Assembly (NCBI RefSeq): GCF_018129685.1
Contig: NZ_JAFCLG010000004.1
Coordinates: 310,001-374,000 of the forward strand
Reading direction: 5' to 3'
DNA from: Bradyrhizobium manausense
GTDB lineage: Bacteria > Pseudomonadota > Alphaproteobacteria > Rhizobiales > Xanthobacteraceae
Length of the DNA: 64,000 bases
Positions 35,908 to 44,953 of the stretch are shown here, one piece after another. The notes beneath the pieces are model-generated. The model was not told the origin of the DNA. It made no database searches and saw only the letters and a program-made list of their open reading frames with translations. The translations under genes were made by a program, and so were the position numbers. Numbering within the stretch: position 1 is the first letter of the stretch; each line of letters begins with the position of its first letter.

Positions 35908-36885
35908 GTGACCGATCGGACCATCGCGGATCGAGCCCGGCGCATCGCGTTGCTGGGCGCGCCCATCGATATGGGCGCTTCACAGCGCGGCACCTTGATG
36001 GGCCCTGCGGCGTTGCGGACCGCCGGCCTCGCAACACTGCTCGAAAGCCTGGATTTCGAGGTCGTCGACTACGGCGACCTCTCGGTGGACGAGGTCGGGG
36101 ATCTCAACGACAGGCCGCCTGAGAAAGCCAATCACTATCGGGAGATCCAGCGCTGGACGCGCGTGCTCAGCCGTCGCGGCTATGAGATCGCGCAAACCGG
36201 TGCGCTGCCGATCTTCCTCGGCGGCGACCACACGCTGTCGATGGGTTCGGTCAACGCGATGGCGCGGCATTGGCAGGAGCAGGGACGCGAGCTGTTCGTG
36301 CTCTGGCTTGATGCCCATGCCGACTACAACACGCCGGAGACGACGATATCGGCCAATATGCACGGCATGTCGGCTGCATTTCTGTGTGGCGAGGCAGGCC
36401 TCGATGGGCTCCTGGGCGATGATCCACGCGCATCGATCAATCCTGACAAACTCGACCTGTTCGGCGCGCGTTCAATCGACAAGCTGGAAAAGGAGCTGAT
36501 GCGCGCGCGCCGGATCAGGGTTGTCGACATGCGCCAGATCGACGAGTTCGGCGTCGCGGTGCTGATCCGCCGCGTGATCGAGCGCGTCAAGGCGGACGAC
36601 GGCGTGTTGCATGTCAGCTTCGATGTCGATTTTCTTGACCCTTGCGTCGCGCCTGGTGTCGGCACCACGGTGCCGGGGGGCGCGACCTATCGCGAGGCAC
36701 ACCTGATCATGGAGTTGCTACACGATTCCGGCGTGGTGGGGTCGGCCGATATCGTCGAGCTCAATCCATTCCTGGATGAGCGTGGCCGCACGGCGCGCAC
36801 CGCGGTCGAACTGATCGGCAGCCTGTTCGGCCAGCAAATCACTGATCGCGCAACGCCGAGCAACGCGATCGCGCCAGGGGAGTGA
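35908..36885 (+). CDS. rocF: Arginase
   Basis: 325 residues from GTG, with CAGGAG as SD. Metal ligands of the ureohydrolase family are all visible: GGDHTLSMG, LDAHADYNTPE, NMHGM and SFDVDFLDP. The start RRIALLGAPIDMGASQRGTL is typical for arginase rather than agmatinase. It gives ornithine and urea from arginine. Monocistronic. Confidence 0.9.
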   Translation: MTDRTIADRARRIALLGAPIDMGASQRGTLMGPAALRTAGLATLLESLDFEVVDYGDLSVDEVGDLNDRPPEKANHYREIQRWTRVLSRRGYEIAQTGALPIFLGGDHTLSMGSVNAMARHWQEQGRELFVLWLDAHADYNTPETTISANMHGMSAAFLCGEAGLDGLLGDDPRASINPDKLDLFGARSIDKLEKELMRARRIRVVDMRQIDEFGVAVLIRRVIERVKADDGVLHVSFDVDFLDPCVAPGVGTTVPGGATYREAHLIMELLHDSGVVGSADIVELNPFLDERGRTARTAVELIGSLFGQQITDRATPSNAIAPGE

Positions 36886-37012
36886 CGCGCGGCAAAGATG
36901 ACAGGGATAACAACTGAGTTCCGGACAATGGCTCGGAACTTGCCGGTCACGCCCGGAACTCGGCGGACGTGTTCGAATTAACCTGCGGGACAGAAAAGTA
37001 CGAGTTTCGCGG

Positions 37013-37297
37013 ATGACAAATGATCGCTTCGCAAATTCCATTTCCTCGGCGCTCCGCCATCCGGGCGTGATTGCGCTGATCGTGGCCGGTTTGACGATTG
37101 CGGCGATGTTGATCGTCGACCATGGGCCATGGAGCCGCGCCCAAATGCAACCGGCTCACGTCGCCATGTATGCAACGACGGGCGAAGCAGCGCATGCGGC
37201 TGGCGCCAAGGTGCTCCCGACCGAACCGAAATCCCCAATCGAGCCGGATCGGCCGGGGCCCAAGACGTCCCCGACCGTCAATCCTGTTACGCCATGA
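37013..37297 (+). CDS. Small single-span membrane protein
   Basis: 94 residues. One hydrophobic segment near 19-35 (VIALIVAGLTIAAMLIV) follows a short cytoplasmic lead; the rest is a Pro-rich periplasmic tail (PTEPKSPIEPDRPGPKTSPT). No family recognised. Convergent with the enolase-superfamily gene, 3 bp between stops. Confidence 0.5.
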   Translation: MTNDRFANSISSALRHPGVIALIVAGLTIAAMLIVDHGPWSRAQMQPAHVAMYATTGEAAHAAGAKVLPTEPKSPIEPDRPGPKTSPTVNPVTP

Positions 37298-37300
37298 GCG

Positions 37301-38515
37301 TCAGCTCTTGCGACCGTAGCTGAGGAGCCCGCCGGTCGTCTTCGGCGGATGGGCACGAAGTGCTTCCTCGTTCGGCTCGGTGCCCCAGCCGGGACGGTCG
37401 GGAATGACAAGATGGCCGTTCTGAATCTCTGGCTCGTGCGTGAACAGCTCGCGGTCCCAGGCCAGGCGGTCGATGTCGATTTCCATGATGCGCAGGTTCG
37501 GGACGGCTGCGCAGAAATGCGCGTTCATCATCGAGCAGAGGTGTCCGTAGAAATTATGCGGGGCGACGTTGACCTCGAAGGCTTCCGCGGCTGAGGCGAT
37601 CTTCATGGACTGCCACACGCCGTTCCAGGGCGTATCGATGATCGCCACGTCCATCGCCTGCTCATGGAAATAGGGCAGGAATTCGCGCAAGCCCAGCAGC
37701 GTCTCGCAGGACGAGATCGGATGCGGGCTATGCCTACGGATATAGCCAAGGGCTTGCGGGTTGAAACTGTCGATCTCGATCCAGAACATGTCGAGATCAG
37801 AGATCGTGCGCAGGATCTTCAAATAGCCTTCGGTCTTGGCGTTGAAGTTGCAGTCTAGCAGGATGTCGACGTCAGGGCCCGCGCCGTCGCGAATTGCTTC
37901 CAAATGCATGCGCAAGTCGCGCAGGATCTTGCGGTCGACATTGATCTCGGGCGCGAAGGGCGATCCGAAGCCGGGCCGCCACCCGGTTGGCTTGCCGTCG
38001 TCATAGGAGAAGATGTTGGTCTTGAGCGCGGTGAATTTCTTCTCGCGCACCTCGCGGCCCATCGCCTTGACGCCGTCGAGATTTTCGATCGCCGGCTTGT
38101 ACCAGGAGGGATGATTGATGCGCCACGTCGCACAATGCGACCAGTAGACCCTGACGCGGTCGCGAATCTTGCCGCCGAGGAGCTCGTAGCAGGGCACACC
38201 CAGGCATTTCGCCTTGGCATCGAGCAGCGCGTTCTCGATCGCGCCGAGCGCCTGCGCAACCACGCCGCCGGCGGCGGGCCGCGTGGCAGCGAAAAGCTCG
38301 GCATAGATGCGCTCATGCTGAAAGACGTTCTGGCCGATCACGCGCGCGGACAGGCGCTGGATCGCGGCACCGACGCCCGGCGAGCCAAAGCCCTCGTCAA
38401 ACTCGCTCCAGCCCACGACGCCGTCTTCCGTCGTCACCTTGACGAAATGGTAGTTTCTCCAGCCGGCATCGCAGGCAAGGATCTCGAGACTTGTTGCTTT
38501 TGATGATGTTGTCAT
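37301..38515 (-). CDS. Enolase superfamily dehydratase (mandelate racemase/muconate lactonizing type)
   Basis: 404 residues. The barrel metal ligands can be placed at Asp in ILLDCNF, Glu in FWIEIDSF and Glu in SSCETLLG, and a possible base is His in APHNFYGHL. The capping domain (GWSEFDEGFGSPGV, GVPCYELLGGKIRDRV) is intact. The second-half motifs resemble sugar-acid dehydratases such as galactonate dehydratase. No sugar transporter is adjacent, so the substrate is open. Confidence 0.75.
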   Translation of the reverse strand: MTTSSKATSLEILACDAGWRNYHFVKVTTEDGVVGWSEFDEGFGSPGVGAAIQRLSARVIGQNVFQHERIYAELFAATRPAAGGVVAQALGAIENALLDAKAKCLGVPCYELLGGKIRDRVRVYWSHCATWRINHPSWYKPAIENLDGVKAMGREVREKKFTALKTNIFSYDDGKPTGWRPGFGSPFAPEINVDRKILRDLRMHLEAIRDGAGPDVDILLDCNFNAKTEGYLKILRTISDLDMFWIEIDSFNPQALGYIRRHSPHPISSCETLLGLREFLPYFHEQAMDVAIIDTPWNGVWQSMKIASAAEAFEVNVAPHNFYGHLCSMMNAHFCAAVPNLRIMEIDIDRLAWDRELFTHEPEIQNGHLVIPDRPGWGTEPNEEALRAHPPKTTGGLLSYGRKS

Positions 38516-38903
38516 GTCGCTCCCTGTCGCCTGGCGAGGTGTTATTTTTCTTGCGGGCCCGTCACAAGCCCGGGCCCAGCCACAATTGTTAGGCTAACGA
38601 CGGGCTGTCGTGAAGCCTGCAAACACTTGGCGTGGCGTCGATTTTGGATCCTGCCAAGCGGAGAGCCCGTAGAATCGGGGGATCATGATTTTTCTTGAAA
38701 ATGCGCCAAACCCAGACCGATTTGGCCACAATCGGAACCGATCAATGGGACATGCAGTTTCTGGCCGTGATTTCGGTTCTGGCGCTCCTCACGATGAGTG
38801 GGGCCGCCGTTTCAGATCGGTTTCTGACGGCCGGTCAGCACGTCGCGCAAGGGGTGGAGTAGCGCGGGCGGGCGAGGGTGCTTTTGTCTTTGGGGGGACA
38901 TCA
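38516..38903. other. Intergenic region without recognised feature
   Basis: 388 bp upstream of both the leftward dehydratase gene and the rightward 33-residue candidate. A frame from 38685 crosses it but carries no conserved pattern. Nothing else can be supported. Confidence 0.35.
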
Positions 38904-39005
38904 ATGCTTTCAGTCGACCAGTTCTTGCGGTTCATCAGCGTGCCGGCCGTGTTCGCGGCCTTCGTCATCGCGTCCCAGATTTCGGCCGCGCTGTCGCCGC
39001 TCTAG
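38904..39005 (+). CDS. Candidate 33-residue membrane microprotein
   Basis: MLSVDQFLRFISVPAVFAAF followed by a short end. One hydrophobic span, and GGGGGGACATCA precedes the ATG. Its TAG overlaps the TAG of the convergent NRAMP gene by 2 bp. The SD and clean span support it; size and lack of homologues known to me limit confidence. Confidence 0.35.
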   Translation: MLSVDQFLRFISVPAVFAAFVIASQISAALSPL

Positions 39006-40321
39006 CCGATCGCGGACGAGCCGAGCAGCGCGAGGACGGCCAGCGCCATCAGCGCGGTGCCGAGCCAGCCCAGCACGACCAGCCACCGGCGGGCCTTGAA
39101 CCGGCCCATGATCGTCCCGTTCGACACGATCAGCATCATCATCGCCATGATCGGGACCGCGACGATGCCGTTGAGCACCGCGCTCCACACCAGCATGTGG
39201 ATCGCGCTGATGCCGGTGAAGCCGAGCCCGAAGCCGATGATGGTCGCGGCCGCGATGATCGTATAAAAGCCGACCGCGTTTTCCGGCCGCGCCTCCAGCG
39301 TCGCATGCCAGCCGAAGACCTCCGCCACGCCGTAAGCCGCCGAGCCCGCCAGAACCGGGATTGCCAGAAGCCCCGTGCCGATGATGCCGAGCGCGAACAG
39401 CGCGAAGGTGAAATCGCCGGCGAGCGGCCGCAGCGCCTCGGCCGCTTCAGTCGCCGAATTGATGTTGGTGACGCCGTTTGCGTTCAGCACCGCCGCCGTG
39501 GTCAGGATGATGAAGAAGGCGATGGCATTGGAGAACAGCATGCCGGTCGTGGTGTCGGCCTTGATGCGCGCGAGCTCGGGATCGCCGCCGCGCCGCGTCT
39601 CCTCGCGGAGCGGCCGGTCGCGGGTGCCGATATTCATTTCCTCGACCTCCTGGGAGGCCTGCCAGAAGAACAGATAGGGGCTGATGGTGGTGCCGAGCAC
39701 CGCGACCACCATCATGAAATAGTCGGCGTTGACGGCCGCCTTCGGCCACACCGCGGCGAGCAGCGCCGTGCTCCACGGGATCTGCACGGTGAAGGCGGTC
39801 GCGACATAGGCGAACAGCGTCAGCGTCATGAATTTCAGCACCGGCGCGTAGCGCCGATAGGGCAGGAAGACCTGCAGGATGGTCGAGCCGGCGGCGAAGA
39901 TCAGCGCGTGCTCGTGATTGAGTCCGCCGATCACGAGCGAGAGCGCCTCCGCCATCGCGGCGATGTCGGCGGCGATGTTGAAGGTGTTCGCGGCAACGAG
40001 CAGCGCCACGAGCCCGAGCACGACCCAGCGCGGCGCGAGCGCCATCACGTTGGCCGCCAGCCCCTTGCCGGTGACCCGGCCGATCTGCGCGCTCACCAGC
40101 TGGATCGCGATCATGAACGGCGTCGTCAAGAACACCGTCCAGAGCAGCCCGTAGCCGAATTGCGCGCCGGCCTGGGAGTAGGTGGCGATCCCCGACGGAT
40201 CGTCGTCGGCAGCCCCCGTGATCAGGCCCGGCCCCAGCCGTTGCAGCAGCGTCGGCGCCGACTTGGTCGGAGCAACGGCGCTTTCGCGCCTGGCGGCAGA
40301 ATGTTTGGATCGGTTCGACAG
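39002..40321 (-). CDS. NRAMP family divalent metal transporter, apparent CTG start
   Basis: About 439 residues, 11 membrane segments. The TM1 metal-binding motif DDDPSG (GPGLITGAADDDPSGIATYS) and the later VSAQIGRVTGKGL are intact, so the N-terminus must reach upstream of the first GTG at 40135. In that frame no ATG, GTG or TTG exists between the stop at 40357-40355 and TM1. A CTG at 40321 (reading LSNRSKHSAARRES) has GGAAGG seven bases before it and gives a normal NRAMP N-terminus. Mn(II)/Fe(II) import driven by protons is the usual role. Confidence 0.75.
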   Translation of the reverse strand: MSNRSKHSAARRESAVAPTKSAPTLLQRLGPGLITGAADDDPSGIATYSQAGAQFGYGLLWTVFLTTPFMIAIQLVSAQIGRVTGKGLAANVMALAPRWVVLGLVALLVAANTFNIAADIAAMAEALSLVIGGLNHEHALIFAAGSTILQVFLPYRRYAPVLKFMTLTLFAYVATAFTVQIPWSTALLAAVWPKAAVNADYFMMVVAVLGTTISPYLFFWQASQEVEEMNIGTRDRPLREETRRGGDPELARIKADTTTGMLFSNAIAFFIILTTAAVLNANGVTNINSATEAAEALRPLAGDFTFALFALGIIGTGLLAIPVLAGSAAYGVAEVFGWHATLEARPENAVGFYTIIAAATIIGFGLGFTGISAIHMLVWSAVLNGIVAVPIMAMMMLIVSNGTIMGRFKARRWLVVLGWLGTALMALAVLALLGSSAIG

Positions 40322-40589
40322 GGGCTGGCCTTCCGGAAATGGCGAACTGAAGGGCTAAGCCCGATCGCCAGCGGAAAGTTCCTCGGGCCGGCTGCTGCCG
40401 GCGGTCTAGCTCGCCTTCAAGACGGGGGCATGACCCTGCGCCTGCGGCGGTGCACCACGCGCTTGCGATACGCACGTTGAAAACGGGAGGGAGCGTCCTG
40501 AACCATCGCACGACGCCAGGGTCACTCCGCTCGCGCCGGATCAGGCGGCCGCGGTCATGCCCGGCGGCCGACAGGCGCCGTTCGTGGGC

Positions 40590-40775
40590 CTACTTGATGC
40601 TGACGAACATGCCCCAGGCGGCGGACAGCGCAGCGCCGGTGAAGACGACGCCCGGGTTGTCGCAGAACACGCTGCCGTAGCTGCACACATCGGCCCCGAA
40701 CGAGCCGAGCTCGTGATGGCCGGCCGAATAGAACAATCCTGACAGTCCAAGCAATGTGGCGGCGACGTAGTACAT
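40590..40775 (-). CDS. Small membrane protein
   Basis: 61 residues from the ATG at 40775 (MYYVAATLLGLSGLFYSAGH), which has GGAGAGAG just upstream; the ATG at 40799 lacks an SD. Two hydrophobic segments with two Cys residues in the loop (DVCSYGSVFCDNP), probably disulfide-bonded on the periplasmic side. No family recognised. Confidence 0.55.
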   Translation of the reverse strand: MYYVAATLLGLSGLFYSAGHHELGSFGADVCSYGSVFCDNPGVVFTGAALSAAWGMFVSIK

Positions 40776-40956
40776 CGGCTCTCTCCGGAGAACGGACATA
40801 TGCCAGCGTGGCGCGAACAGATTTCATTCCGCCGAATCCGCATGCTTGCATTCGATTCAAGTTTGACCCGTTCGATTGAACCTGCGCGGGCGGCGGCGAC
40901 ACAAAGACCCGCAGAGATATCGCCTTGGTCGTCGTCGCGTTTGGCCGGATGGTGTC

Positions 40957-41205
40957 ATGAACCCCGCTCTCGATCTGCTCTATCGCCTTGCGACCCTCGG
41001 GTTCAGCATCTACTGGGCCCGCAAGGCCTGGTATGGCTATGTCGAGCGCAAGATCCTGTTCGTCAGCGACGACTGGTGGGACTGGTCGCGATGGTCGCGG
41101 CAGGAATTTTATCGGGACACGATGCCGATCCGGTACTGGATGCAGATGGTCGGCACGGTGTTCGGCTCGCTGCTATGCCTCGTCGGTGCAATCATCGGCT
41201 CGTAG
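40957..41205 (+). CDS. Small membrane protein
   Basis: 82 residues, starting MNPALDLLYRLATLGFSIYW with one N-terminal and one C-terminal hydrophobic segment (MVGTVFGSLLCLVGAIIGS) and a central aromatic part (DDWWDWSRWSRQEF). No family recognised. Confidence 0.5.
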   Translation: MNPALDLLYRLATLGFSIYWARKAWYGYVERKILFVSDDWWDWSRWSRQEFYRDTMPIRYWMQMVGTVFGSLLCLVGAIIGS

Positions 41206-41265
41206 CCGAATAGTTGAGGGCAGCCGCGCGCCGACGATGTCACGCAAGTGATCCTGAGCCGACCA

Positions 41266-41781
41266 TCAGCTGGAGCGCCTAGCTCCGAGGCGCTCGCAAA
41301 CGTAGTCGACGCTCTCTTCGATTGACATTTTCGACGTGTCCAGAAGCTCAACCCCATCCGCCTCAGCCTCACCGCGAAGATATCTGGCCCATTTCATCAT
41401 CTCGGCGTTAGCCAACTCCGGCTGGTTGCGCTCGTGACAAAGGCGATGAGTTCGGGTTGCATCATCGCAATGCACCAACACGACGAGAGCCTCTCTGATT
41501 CCGGCGGTTGCAAGCCCTTCCTTGATGAACGCCAGACGCATCTGGCCTTCGAACAGGATCGGAAGAGCATCACCTTCCCTCGCGATCCGAGTCAGCCACT
41601 CGATCGTCATCGCGCGTTGCCAACCCTCACCGGATCCCCAACCCGCGATACGTTCCTCTGGCGAGGGGACGCCAATGCTATCAAATCGAAACACGCGAAC
41701 CTGTCGGCATTTCTGCGCGATCGTCTCTGCAATCGTCGTTTTGCCTGAACCTGACGCACCCGTAAGAACGACCATGCGCAT
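41266..41781 (-). CDS. AAA/P-loop small-molecule kinase-like protein
   Basis: 171 residues. Walker A GASGSGKTTIAE at residues 8-19. A Walker B-like strand VVLVHCDDATRTHRLCHERN follows, with an arginine-rich lid, giving the shape of nucleoside/shikimate-type kinases or zeta-toxin-like P-loop proteins. Substrate unknown. No antitoxin gene is evident next to it. Confidence 0.65.
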   Translation of the reverse strand: MRMVVLTGASGSGKTTIAETIAQKCRQVRVFRFDSIGVPSPEERIAGWGSGEGWQRAMTIEWLTRIAREGDALPILFEGQMRLAFIKEGLATAGIREALVVLVHCDDATRTHRLCHERNQPELANAEMMKWARYLRGEAEADGVELLDTSKMSIEESVDYVCERLGARRSS

Positions 41782-41969
41782 CGCTGCGACCTTCTCCCCG
41801 TTCGCGGCGGCAGGTTACTTTGACGGATGGCGGGCAGCAACGTCTGCGCGGGGACCCTTCGCGGCGCTGGCTTTGCACTGACGAAACAGTCCTGAAACAA
41901 TCCTGAAACCAGATCGGTGTGAACGCCGTCACAGTTCGCGCCGACCAACGAAGCGAAAAGGAGAAAGAC

Positions 41970-42080
41970 ATGATCCAGATCGGTTCGAAGGAAGAAGTCG
42001 CGTTGCTGCTGGCCCTGTTCGGAACTCACACCCAGCCCGTCAGGAAGCCCAAACCGAAGCAGAGGCCACAGCAGAACTGA
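41970..42080 (+). CDS. 36-residue microprotein
   Basis: MIQIGSKEEVALLLALFGTH followed by a basic Pro/Lys/Gln tail (KPKPKQRPQQN). AAAAGGAGAAAGAC is an excellent SD. It is 10 bp before the next gene in the same direction, so they form a small operon. No family recognised. Confidence 0.45.
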   Translation: MIQIGSKEEVALLLALFGTHTQPVRKPKPKQRPQQN

Positions 42081-42090
42081 GAGGCGACCC

Positions 42091-42339
42091 ATGCCGGGTC
42101 TGGCCGATAGCCTGAGCTTTCTGCGTCTGCTGATCGCGCGGGGCGATCCGAGAGGAATTCCGCTGGCGATCAGCGCCATCGACGATTATCTGGCGATGGC
42201 GCCGGTCTGCGCACGCCGGCGCGGCCTGCGCGTGCTTCAGCAGGACGCGCTCGAGCTGCATGTCACCTCGGTCGGCGTGCAGCGCTCGTTCGCCGAGACG
42301 GTGGAGGCGTATATCGAGCGCAAGCTGAAGGAAGAGTAG
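42091..42339 (+). CDS. Small hypothetical protein
   Basis: 82 residues, helical (LSFLRLLIARGDPRGIPLAI, EALRSFAETVEAYI-like end). GAGAGGCGACCC gives an SD before the ATG. Second gene of a two-gene unit with the microprotein at 41970. No family recognised. Confidence 0.5.
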   Translation: MPGLADSLSFLRLLIARGDPRGIPLAISAIDDYLAMAPVCARRRGLRVLQQDALELHVTSVGVQRSFAETVEAYIERKLKEE

Positions 42340-42444
42340 GGGGATCTAGCTCTCCAGTTCCTTCCGCAGGCTGGCACCGCTTTTGCTGCAAGAGACCTTA
42401 ATCCCGGCCCGGCCCCTCGGGCCGTCTCAGATTGAGGCGATCAC

Positions 42445-42702
42445 ATGCAGTCAGCGTCCCGTTTCGAAGCGACCTCGTCCCTGCAGCTCCACGCTCTGAT
42501 CTCCGACCTCGCCTGGCGGATCCAGATGCTCGACGGCGATATTGCCGAGGAGGAGCGCAGTTCCGGCAATGCCGATCCGCACAGCCCCACCTATTCGATG
42601 CTGGCCCAGGCCCTGCGCGCGCGCCGCGACAATTTGCGGACCTCGATCGCCCTGCTGGAAGCGCGGGGCGAGCGAACGGCGGACTTGCAGCGCGCGGCGT
42701 AG
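42445..42702 (+). CDS. Small helical hypothetical protein
   Basis: 85 residues, fully helical with heptad-like spacing (LISDLAWRIQMLDGDIAEEE, then MLAQALRARRDNLRTSIALL), so a short coiled coil is likely. Convergent with the hydroxylase gene. No family recognised. Confidence 0.5.
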   Translation: MQSASRFEATSSLQLHALISDLAWRIQMLDGDIAEEERSSGNADPHSPTYSMLAQALRARRDNLRTSIALLEARGERTADLQRAA

Positions 42703-42744
42703 ACAAGGTCCGGAGGCGCGGCCTTCCTCCTGTTGCGGCCCGTC

Positions 42745-44277
42745 TTAAGCCGGGCCGAACCAGGTCGTCAGCGCCGCCGAAAGCCCGCCTTCGCTTCCGC
42801 CACCGACCCAGGCCACATGCCCGTCGGGACGCACCAGCACGGCCGTCGGCGCGGCGACTGCTCCGATCGCCGGAAGCTCCCATGCGCCGTCATAGCGGGC
42901 ATCGATGCGCGTGACGCGATCGGCCCAGGGATCTGCCATCGGCGAGATGTCGCGCCTGCCAGGCCCGCCGAAATCGAGCAGCAAGCCGCGCGCCTCGTGC
43001 AGCAGCGTGAACAGCTGCACGGGACGGCCTGCGACGGACAATGCCAGATCGGGCATGCGGCGTCCGTGCAGCGGATGCCCGCCGCCGGGATCGTAGCTGA
43101 TGTCGAGCCCGCTCATCATCGCGCCATAGCGCCGGCGCGGCTCCTCCATCGCAAGCAGTTCGGCGACGACCTCGCGCGCGGCTCTGCGGCCGTCGTCATC
43201 GCGGCGGAGCAGGGCGATCTGCGCCCTGGTGTTGCGCAGCACCCGCGCGGCCACCGGATGGCGTTCGGCATGGTAGCTGTCGAGCAGGCTGTCGGGCGCC
43301 AGCCCTCTGGCCACCAGCGCCAGCTTCCAGCCGAGATTGACGGCATCCTGCAAGCCGGTGTTGAGGCCCTGGCCGCCGACGGAGTGATGGATGTGCGCGG
43401 CGTCGCCGGCGAGCAGCACGCGTCGGTGGCGATAAGACACGGCCTGCAGGGCTGCATCGGTAAAGCGGGAGATCCAGGACGGGCTGTGCACGCCGAAATC
43501 GGTGCCGTAGACGGCAACGAGCGCCCCGCTGAGATCGCGCAAACCGGCTTCGCCTCTGCGATCGGGCGTGACTTCCGTCATCAACACCAGCACGCGTTCG
43601 TTCTCGGTCTTGCTGAGTCCGTGAAAGCCGAGGGCGTCGTGACGCAGGCCCCATTGCGGCGGCTCGCGCATCTCGACCTCCGCCATGAGGTTGCTGAGCG
43701 ACGGCCCGGTGCCCGCAAAGGCGATGCCGGCGGTCTTGCGCACCAGGCTGCGGCCGCCGTCGCAGCCGACCAGATATTGCGCGCGCAGCATCTCGCCGCT
43801 GTCGAGCGTCACCTCAACGCCGCCGTCGTCCTGCACGAAGCCTGTCAGCGCGCGGTTGCGGTAGACCGGCACGCCTAGCTCCTCGACCCAATCGGCCAGG
43901 ATGCGTTCGATGTGGCTCTGTCGCAGCGCCAGCCCGTAAGGATGCCGGGTCGGCAGATCGCCGATGTCGAGCCGCGTCCAGGCGAAGCCTGCGAGCTGGG
44001 TGATGTTGCCTTCGCGCAGGAAGCGGTCGGCAACGCCGCGCTGGTCGAGGATTTCGATGCTGCGCGCGTGCAGGCCGCCGGCGCGCGTGCCGGTGAGATC
44101 CCGGCCGGCGCGGCGCTCGACGATGGCGACGTCGGCCTTCGCCAGCGCCAACTCGGCCGCCAGCATCAATCCGGTCGGCCCGCCGCCGGCGATCACGACG
44201 GCATGGTCGGCCGCCTCCGCCGGGCGAACTGACGAGCTGCCGGCGCGCCGACGTGACTTCGGAAGAAGGACAGGCAT
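42745..44277 (-). CDS. FAD-dependent aromatic hydroxylase (PheA/TfdB type)
   Basis: 510 residues from the ATG at 44277. The FAD motif GGGPTGLMLAAELA (about 30-44), the DG motif CDGGRSLVRKTAGIAF and the second FAD motif RVLLAGDAAHIHHSVGGQGL are intact, with a thioredoxin-like C-terminal domain. This is a class A flavoprotein monooxygenase for phenolic or polyketide-type substrates, using NAD(P)H. No ring-cleavage gene is adjacent. A longer upstream frame carries no conserved sequence and is left out. Confidence 0.85.
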   Translation of the reverse strand: MPVLLPKSRRRAGSSSVRPAEAADHAVVIAGGGPTGLMLAAELALAKADVAIVERRAGRDLTGTRAGGLHARSIEILDQRGVADRFLREGNITQLAGFAWTRLDIGDLPTRHPYGLALRQSHIERILADWVEELGVPVYRNRALTGFVQDDGGVEVTLDSGEMLRAQYLVGCDGGRSLVRKTAGIAFAGTGPSLSNLMAEVEMREPPQWGLRHDALGFHGLSKTENERVLVLMTEVTPDRRGEAGLRDLSGALVAVYGTDFGVHSPSWISRFTDAALQAVSYRHRRVLLAGDAAHIHHSVGGQGLNTGLQDAVNLGWKLALVARGLAPDSLLDSYHAERHPVAARVLRNTRAQIALLRRDDDGRRAAREVVAELLAMEEPRRRYGAMMSGLDISYDPGGGHPLHGRRMPDLALSVAGRPVQLFTLLHEARGLLLDFGGPGRRDISPMADPWADRVTRIDARYDGAWELPAIGAVAAPTAVLVRPDGHVAWVGGGSEGGLSAALTTWFGPA

Positions 44278-44480
44278 GTGAGGACCCCTCTCGGGTAGCG
44301 GTGAGGCGCGGGGGTGTACACCGAGGCGAGGCGCTTGAAGCAAGCCCTTTGCGCACCACATATCGAGCTGGGAGGAGGGGTGTTCGTCGCCGGCGCGCGG
44401 CGCCTTCCCGGGGGTTAGGAACCTTCTGTGTCGGGCTGGATTTGGTGTCGTGCCGGCCCACCGCCGATTGGCCGGCTGAA

Positions 44481-44629
44481 TGGCGGCTCTGGCGCACCAA
44501 GCCCCCCGTCCCGCGCCGGGGCCGCTTCGGTTTAGCCAAAATTCGGCTTGACCCGTCGGGCAAAACACTGGCATAATGGCATCATCGACAAGTTCAGCCC
44601 GCGCGGAGACATCCGCTGCGGGCTTTTTT
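44481..44629 (+). repeat. Repeat cassette A (promoter plus terminator)
   Basis: One of six related cassettes at 44-52 kb. -35 TTGACC at 44548-44553, 18-base spacer CGTCGGGCAAAACACTGG, -10 CATAAT at 44572-44577. The upstream flank from 44481 (GGCTCTGGCGCACCAAGCC, CTTCGGTTT) is also shared with cassettes B and D, giving a unit near 149 bp. The unit ends at a perfect terminator (see the ncRNA entry). Confidence 0.75.
44584..44629 (+). ncRNA. Predicted ~46-nt RNA from cassette A
   Basis: Start inferred seven bases after CATAAT. After about 12 nt the RNA folds into AGCCCGC-GCGGA-GACA-TCCGC-T-GCGGGCT (12 bp with one bulge) followed by six T. The transcript would be little more than a terminator hairpin. 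No start codon lies downstream of the predicted start within the RNA. Transcription is inferred from sequence only. Confidence 0.5.
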
Positions 44630-44694
44630 GTGCCGCCGGTCTCGAACGCCCACCTTAAAGGTGACAAATTCCCGGACCTTGAGAAGAGGGAACG

Positions 44695-44937
44695 ATGCCT
44701 GTTGCCTCAACTCGGAGTGCATTAATGAGCCCGTCCGCAAGTTTGGCTACAGCAAAGAAGCAGACCGCTCGCGGTCGCAAGCAAGACCGCGCGCGCGTCG
44801 CGGGTGGGCAGAAATACGAAGTCGGTTATGAAGCAAAGAAGACGGGCCGCTCGGCCTCGGCCGTGAAGCAGGCGGTCAAGAAGGTCGGCAACAGCCGCAA
44901 GAAGGTGGAGCGGAAGCTCGGAGGAAAAGGGCTATAG
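44695..44937 (+). CDS. DUF3606 domain protein
   Basis: 80 residues, very basic. The C-terminal half (GGQKYEVGYEAKKTGRSASA, then VKQAVKKVGNSRKKVERKLG) matches DUF3606, a short helix-turn-helix-like domain abundant in rhizobia. AAGAGGGAACG precedes the ATG; an inner ATG at 44725 is possible. It lies between cassettes A and B, both in the same orientation. Confidence 0.75.
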   Translation: MPVASTRSALMSPSASLATAKKQTARGRKQDRARVAGGQKYEVGYEAKKTGRSASAVKQAVKKVGNSRKKVERKLGGKGL

Positions 44938-44953
44938 GAGCCGCCGCTGCAAT

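Noticed and set aside
41266..41781. P-loop protein as a zeta-type toxin
   Set aside because: No small antitoxin gene is adjacent and the sequence fits a generic small-molecule kinase equally well.
44278..44667. N-terminal extension of the FAD hydroxylase
   Set aside because: 130 residues without conserved pattern; ATG at 44277 has a good SD and begins just before the FAD motif.
44576..44700. Short frames starting MASS... that run through cassettes A-F
   Set aside because: The ATG overlaps the -10 box itself, upstream of the predicted transcription start, and several copies stop after 11-13 residues. The likeness between copies is explained by the repeated DNA.
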